Assembly: GCA_036346255.1 (NCBI GenBank)
Contig: JAYEVH010000228.1
Coordinates: forward strand, 163,071-227,070
Direction: 5' to 3'
Length of the DNA stretch: 64,000 nucleotides
Source: Ampelocalamus luodianensis
Taxonomy: Eukaryota > Streptophyta > Magnoliopsida > Poales > Poaceae
Part shown: piece by piece, positions 58,498 through 64,000 of the stretch
Position numbering within the stretch: position 1 is the stretch's first letter
Layout of the letters: each line of letters begins with the position of its first letter
Position numbers and translations under genes: made by a program
Notes under the pieces: model-generated
What the model was told of the DNA's origin: nothing
The model's input: the letters and a program-made list of their open reading frames with translations, nothing else
Databases searched by the model: none

Positions 58498-59185
58498 GGA
58501 AATGATGTAGTTATTCAATCTTGAGGTACTCCCCTCGTTGTCGACCGTGTGCTACCATCTGATCGATCCCCTCCGTCATGTACAACTGCTGCGCAGTAAC
58601 GCCTTTGGACATACATGTTTACGCCCCATGATCAGATACATAAAATTTCATACCAAGACAACAACTCGATTAGGATACACATGTCGCCCAAATGAGTTCT
58701 CGATCACGCATCTTTCCTTCCACAAGACAAGAAATGCTTCGCTTATTCTTTCTTTTTTGATCTTGTAGAACATTTATCTTCATTTCCAAAAAGGACACAC
58801 GCTAAAAATAGAGAAAATCACTTATAAATAAGACGAAATTGTTGGGAATTGGGATGCCTACTCCGCTACTTGCGCCCATGTCGCAAAAATGTCAAAAGGG
58901 ATAATTATTGTATGCGCTACTTTGTAATGCAGAAAGAAAATCAGAGGGACAAAGTGAATTAGGAAAATGTTTTTAGGGCTAGTGAGTAATATCTCACAAA
59001 TGAGATTTGGATGGACTGTCTAAGACCCAAAGAAAAATATCACACAAACTCAAATAGTAACTACTAAATTTGTGGTGGCTCCTGATGGCGTAAGATGCTA
59101 GCTTTATATGGCCCATATGGTCTCATTGTTATAACTCTATGCAAGATAGAGAGAGCAGATGTGTCAAGAGGGCGGAGTATCCGGT
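58498..59185 (+). repeat. 1.2-kb repeat unit R5 (terminal type)
   Basis: It starts like R3/R4. After 'GTCAAAAGGGATAATTATTG' (58889) it departs from them and follows R1 instead: 'TTTGTAATGCAGAAAGAAAA', 'GAGATTTGGATGGACTG', 'AATATCACACAAACTC' and 'GATGTGTCAAGAGGG'. It thus pairs with the left-most unit R1 (12833-13500). Confidence 0.8.
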
Positions 59186-59503
59186 GAAAATGTAAATCGG
59201 TCAAAACTATTATGATTATGACATGTAGTTGATAGTTTTTCCCTCTCAAAACTATGGATAGATTATAGATGCGTATCTCGGTGTGATGGGTGCAAAGGAA
59301 TGTCACACTGCACCACCCGCTCACAAAAGCAAACGCTTGAAGTTTTTGTCCACTACTAGGAGCTCCCCCCAGCTGAATTATTCTCTCCTATGACTCTCTT
59401 TCTTCCATGCATACTCTATATATTCATACACATCCCTCCAAATAATCCATTGCGCTGTTATTTGGTTATGAAATAGACTGGATTGGCTGCCCTTGGTTAG
59501 TTT
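59186..59503. other. Unassigned DNA between repeat array and CACTA end
   Basis: No frame, LTR or repeat landmark recognised. This is the only stretch in the right half that I cannot attribute to a repeat, so it may be older low-copy DNA. It contains a TATATA-like string at about 59419. Confidence 0.4.
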
Positions 59504-59795
59504 CACTACCACAAAACAGCATATAGTGGACGCCTCATCACAGACGGTCCAAAGGAACCGTCTGTGTTGAACTTATACAAACGGTTACTTAGGAACCGTC
59601 TTTGCAACCGTCTGTGATATGTGATTATCACAGACGGTTTGTAAATAAAACCATCTGTGAAACTTCATGCATTTGTTCTATCATTGAACCGCTCGTATTA
59701 TATTATTATCACGCATTTGTTCTTTAATAGAACCGTCGTGATACGGACATATTTCATGCATTTGTTCTATTTACAAACCGCCTGTGATAATTACA
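59504..59795 (+). mobile_element. CACTA (En/Spm) transposon terminus with subterminal repeats
   Basis: It begins CACTACCACAAAAC, the signature end of the CACTA superfamily. Repeated CACAGACGGTT / AACCGTCTGTG words follow in both orientations (59538, 59562, 59602, 59615 and 59629), as in CACTA subterminal regions where the transposase binds. It is interrupted at 59796 by LTR D; the remainder lies beyond the window. The base triplet before the end is ttt. Confidence 0.8.
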
Positions 59796-62700
59796 TGTGA
59801 GGACCCGGAATATTTAACTAGTAACACTTAACCTCCAAATGGCTCTAGCATTACTAATTAAACATTCTAAGCCTCGATGGACATATGCTTCCTGCACTGC
59901 ACCATATGCACATCATCACAAAATTACACATCATTTCCATACAACATACATCACTAAGTTCAACAACGACATACATAAAGTAAAGTTATCACAAAAGAGC
60001 CGACCGCCAAAAAGAACAATAAACAAGAATGACAATGAAGGTATGTGCCATAAGATGGCTAGAACAAAAGTCGACCGTTAGCCACACAACCCACAAGGCA
60101 ACCGACCGCCGCCACTAGACGCTCTAAGGCTACCACAAAGACAACTCACTGTAGTGAGGCCCTCCGCCACCTTCTTCCTCTGCAACAAATACATTTAAGC
60201 AAGATAACTGAGTACACAAAGGTACTCGCAAGACTGACGTGTGGAATAGCAGGCCTATTCATAAACTACATGCAAGCTTGTTTAGGTGGAGGTTGTATGT
60301 CTCATTTTGCACAAAGCCAACTTTATTTGCAATAACGTAATAGATTTTAAAAGCAAGTTTGCAAATCTGTTTTATTGTTGAAATAACAGTGAAATAAAGA
60401 TACATACAAGTAACCACCTAGAAGTGACTATCCCAATAGTCACCACAACATAGCACGAATCCCCGATTCATACCACCCATCAAGTTTTAATCAAAAGGTT
60501 GTAGTCTAACTCTTGAAAGCTTACCCAAGCGTGTCCATAACCTAGGACGAGGCTATTCGAACAGTTTTAACCCTGCAGAGGTGTACCAATGTACCCACAC
60601 TGCATCGCCTTTAAGCCACAAAGCACACTCCGAAGGTATACCGCACAAAGCTAAGTCCTACGAGACGCTTCCAATATTGTGCATTGACTACGAGCCGTCA
60701 GATGGATAGAAACCCATACGCTACATTGCAAGTCGAAAGACAACAAATCCCATCACTGTGAAGTCTTTCTGACACTACAATGCTCCCATCACCATCCCTC
60801 CCGCGACTTCGCGACCAAGCCCCATACCCTCTAGTGTGGTTAGCACGCACAAATTGCTCTGATAATGTGTACTCACAAGATGTTCGGTCCTTAATTGACT
60901 CTGCACCATTCCACCACACCCAAAATCACACCATCTTACCATTGTGCCCAAGTCTAAGTCATTTTGCTTTTCGCTTTAGTTTTCATAAGTAGACATGGCA
61001 CAAGGTGGAAATCATAAATCATAATAAGTTTTAGATGATCAAGGTTATCGACAAGTCGATAACCGCCATTTCTACCTAAGCTAAGCATGGCTAAGCAATT
61101 AATTCGCAAACTACTAAGTGACAAGAGCTCATCCACGAACCCTAAATCACAGAATAACCTAGGCTCACGGTAGTAGAGGATAATCATTTGTCTTAAGGAA
61201 ATGCATCTACTAGGTCAACTAGCGACAATAGTTTAACACAAACTAGCAATGCATACATAGAATTTGTAAACAACATAAATCCTTAAAATACCGGGATTAA
61301 CATGATCAAACCGCTTGCCTTGCTGGTCCGGCTCTTGTCGCAGAGGAGGATTCTCGTGTTCAATATATTCTTCTAACCTAATGCAAAATGCGATAAAACC
61401 AAATAAGAACGAAGAACACCAACAAAACTCAACAAAGAAAAGACATCCAAATCCCACTAAATTTACACAAGAGTTAGAGGTTGATTTTAGACAATTTTAG
61501 AAATAAGAATCACTTCATTTGGACTAAGCATGAAAAAGTTATGGCTAAAACTAGTTCTCTCAATTTATAAATTCTAAATTAATTATTGGTACTGCTCATG
61601 GCGAAAATCTCTACAATGATCTAAGCTCAAATTTTTATAGCAAGTATATTATGACATCCTAATGACAAAGAAAGTCGAGTTTACTAAATTTGGAGTTATA
61701 AGGATTTACTTATGATTTTTCTCAGTTGTAAACCTAGCACATTGTATTTTCCAGAAACATAAACAGGTGCAAAACCTATTTCATATTAAAGTACACTAAC
61801 AGAGGAATTTAACAAAGTTGATTTTGCACATTTTGGAGTTGTACAGAAAAAGATATGCATTTTACAAGTTTAATTCTATTTTGGGGATATTCAAAATTGG
61901 CAGAAACAAGCTATTTGAGTTACACAATTTTCTGTGACAGGACATGGCCAATTGCATTTTTATATTAAACTACAGAGGCATAGAAATTTATTACAGTTGG
62001 GAACATCTAAAAAGGAGTTAAAACGATTTAGTTATGAATTTATAAAGTTCTGATACAATTTTTAGTTGATAAATAAATACTTACAGAAACGAAATCCAAC
62101 TTAAACGAAAATAATGACGTGGACGCTCGTGGGCCGTTGATGCGAAATCCAACGAGCCACACGACGAAAACATACGCACGCCGCGATCCCTAAAGAGCCC
62201 ACCGCTGGATCAAGATCCAACGGCTCACGGAAGGATGTAACCGACGGCGGTGGTTGCCTCGCCAACCACGCACCGCAGATCTAAAGATGAACGCCCCGAG
62301 CACATCTTCAATCGGAGAGTCCGATTGCACACACGATCTCACCGCAGATCGCAAATGGACGCGGTCCAAGATCGGCGCAACTGAGCGCCGACATCGGGGC
62401 CGCATGTGAGTGATCGTGAGTCACACACGCAAGCTTTAACGCGTGTGCACAGTGCACGGGGTCCACATGGCAGCGAGACACTCGGAGGTTTTAGGACAGA
62501 CAATTAATTACTAATGACCAAAGATTAGTGATGATTGGCATTTAATGTACCCTAACGATTTTGTGCCGAGGTGATTTGAGGACTGAGGGCCCACACGCCA
62601 GTGACCCAAAAAGACAATTTCGGACACATTTATTACTAACAATGATTAGCGATAAATAAACCCAAAATTAGCTCTAAAGACTTCGGTTTTGGCTTTAAGC

Positions 62701-64000
62701 TTACTGCCCACTCGGCAAGGGCACGTGGGTTATCCCCGACAGCCAATAGTGCTGACACATAACTAATCAATGATTAGACATTAATGATGTCCCAAAACAC
62801 ACTGATTAGCGCCAATGAGGGGATTACGTGTTGGACCCACATGTTAGTGAGACATTAGGTTGCATTAAGACACCATTAATACTTCTAATGATGGGGTATT
62901 AATCGTGTCATAATTAGATGACGAAAACGGAGTTTACACCCAGAAACCGAGTGGCCTTCACGCTTGTCGCCGGTGATCTGGCCATGCAGAAAGCCAACCA
63001 AATACCAAAATGGGTTCACAATAGCGATGCGGACCCAATGGTGATGACCTCGCGCGTGTGGGGTCTAGAACGCAGCGAGCCGGAAAACATGTATGAAGCC
63101 ATTACGCAAAACATGAAAATAGCAAAATGCTTCACATGTCCACGAAAGCGAGTGCCACACTCCTAGGGACTAATAAGAAGCTACCTCACCAAGATGAGCT
63201 TCAAAAGATGGCTGAGAAGCTTGAGCACGATGGAGTTCACCTGAGCGAGGAAGATGAAGAAGAAAATGGCAACTGAGCAAAATGAACACCAATAGGTGAT
63301 CAAAATAGCTACAATAGTTCCCATAAGCTCCACAAGTAAGTAATTGCAAAAGGAACCACTTACCTGAGCCGAGAAGAAAGGGTGTGAAATCGCTGAAATC
63401 TCCAAACTTAAAATTGATCCATTCCGAGAATGCAACCCAAAATTAAGTTAGGGAAATATAAAGGAAGTTGAGGAGCTCAAAAGGGTACAAGAAAGATTGA
63501 AGGTGAACCACTCGACACCAAGATCGCCATTGAGCTCTGGTCAACAATGGTGGATTGAAGGTTTGAGATGAATTTGAGCTCAAACACAGAGAGGCGCTAG
63601 GTGTGGTGTAAAGGAACACCAGGAGGACCTAGAGGGGGCAATATATAGGGAAGGGATTAGGGTTTCAAGCAAGAACCCGAGTCTATGGTGGGCTCGGTTC
63701 ATGCTACGGCCATAGACCAAGAAATGATGGGAGCAGCTGAGACTCGGCACAATGGAGGAGAAAGCCTGATGCGCATTTAATGCCCCGCAGAGAGACGTTG
63801 ACGAAAGCAAGCTTGAAGTGACACAACGAAGCCGCCCTCGCACTCTCTCTCTTTCTGCCATTGACGGCGTGCACGGCGAGACAGAGGAGGAAGAAGAACA
63901 GAAAAGAGAACGGTGACCGTCGGATGGAGAATGGACGGTCATGATTAAATGAGTCCGCCGGACAGTCCGATTGCCCTTAGGAATCTGGACGGTTGGATCG
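59796..64000 (-). mobile_element. Giant Tekay-type LTR D, minus strand, cut by window end
   Basis: The plus-strand start TGTGAGGACCCGGAATATTT is the complement of the 3' end of the A/B LTRs (…CCGGGGTCTCACA). Landmarks follow in reverse order: the GTACTC hairpin (60210), the TTCGAA block (60555), GGGCACAATGG (60945, minus), the GTTATCGAC palindrome (61030), and the TATA region (63642). There is no PBS to its left, so 59796 is an outer boundary and the block is a 3' LTR or solo LTR. A possible duplication base set is ttaca. Frames at 60698-60992, 61233-61500, 62918-63166 and 63181-63942 have no domains. Confidence 0.85.
63642..63647 (-). promoter_or_regulatory. Candidate TATA box in LTR D
   Basis: Minus-strand CCCTATATATTGCC lies at the same relative place as the CTTATAAGCAC segment of the B LTRs. 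Plausible core promoter; not tested. Confidence 0.45.

Noticed and set aside
59186..59503. Possible promoter of a host gene with TATATA at about 59419
   Set aside because: No downstream coding sequence; the region runs straight into a CACTA end.
59796..64000. LTR D and LTR C (1-3343) as the two LTRs of one element enclosing the window
   Set aside because: Both are on the minus strand but each shows an outer boundary facing the window interior, so the window is not the interior of one element.

Overview
This window is intergenic DNA from a large plant genome, almost certainly a grass (Poaceae). The inference rests on its content: Tekay/Del-type chromovirus LTRs of about 5 kb, a Tat-type Ty3/Gypsy element with a tRNA-Asp-like primer site, Sirevirus-type Ty1/Copia remains, a BARE/RIRE1-like LTR and a CACTA transposon end. 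I see no intact host gene, rRNA, tRNA, CRISPR array or bacterial feature. Nearly every long reading frame is a decayed retrotransposon domain or an accident of LTR sequence.

Layout. 1-3343: minus-strand giant LTR (C), cut by the window edge. 3344-5733: minus-strand LTR-like block (I), a relative of the solo LTR at 28.7 kb. 5734-10760: 3'-truncated minus-strand Tat-like Ty3/Gypsy element (E) with RT, protease and gag remnants, PBS and one 651-bp LTR. 10813-59185: remains of a tandem array of a roughly 1.2-kb unit, pried apart by other elements. These are a BARE-like solo LTR (10917-12312), two old LTR remnants (13.5-15.3 kb), a truncated Sirevirus (G, 15375-19950), a complete non-autonomous Gypsy element (F, 21381-26030, TSD gcact) and a giant nest (A, 26519-56095, TSD ggaaa). 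Inside A's 5' LTR sits a 2.3-kb solo LTR (H, 28679-30988). Inside A's 3' LTR sits a second complete Tekay-type element (B, 38807-53878, TSD atcat). 59504-59795 is a CACTA terminus, interrupted at 59796 by another minus-strand giant LTR (D) that runs off the window.

How the parts relate. The 1.2-kb array is the oldest layer visible. F and A inserted into it independently, since their target duplications and empty sites are found in sister repeat units. B and H inserted later into A. B kept every domain of an autonomous chromovirus (gag, protease, RT, RNase H, integrase, chromodomain) but all are frameshifted. A is a deletion derivative with 4.7-kb LTRs around a 2.7-kb interior, and its gag has an unusual run of zinc knuckles. 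F carries gag plus an unclassified ORF in place of pol.

Most interesting. (1) The modular 1.2-kb tandem repeat with interchangeable segments. (2) The multi-zinc-knuckle gag of A. (3) The unclassified F ORF. (4) A conserved hairpin-rich block shared by the giant LTRs. (5) Small differences between B's two LTRs that cluster at CAG/CTG positions, which may be a methylation-linked sequencing artefact. Boundaries without a target duplication are approximate. No similarity search was possible.
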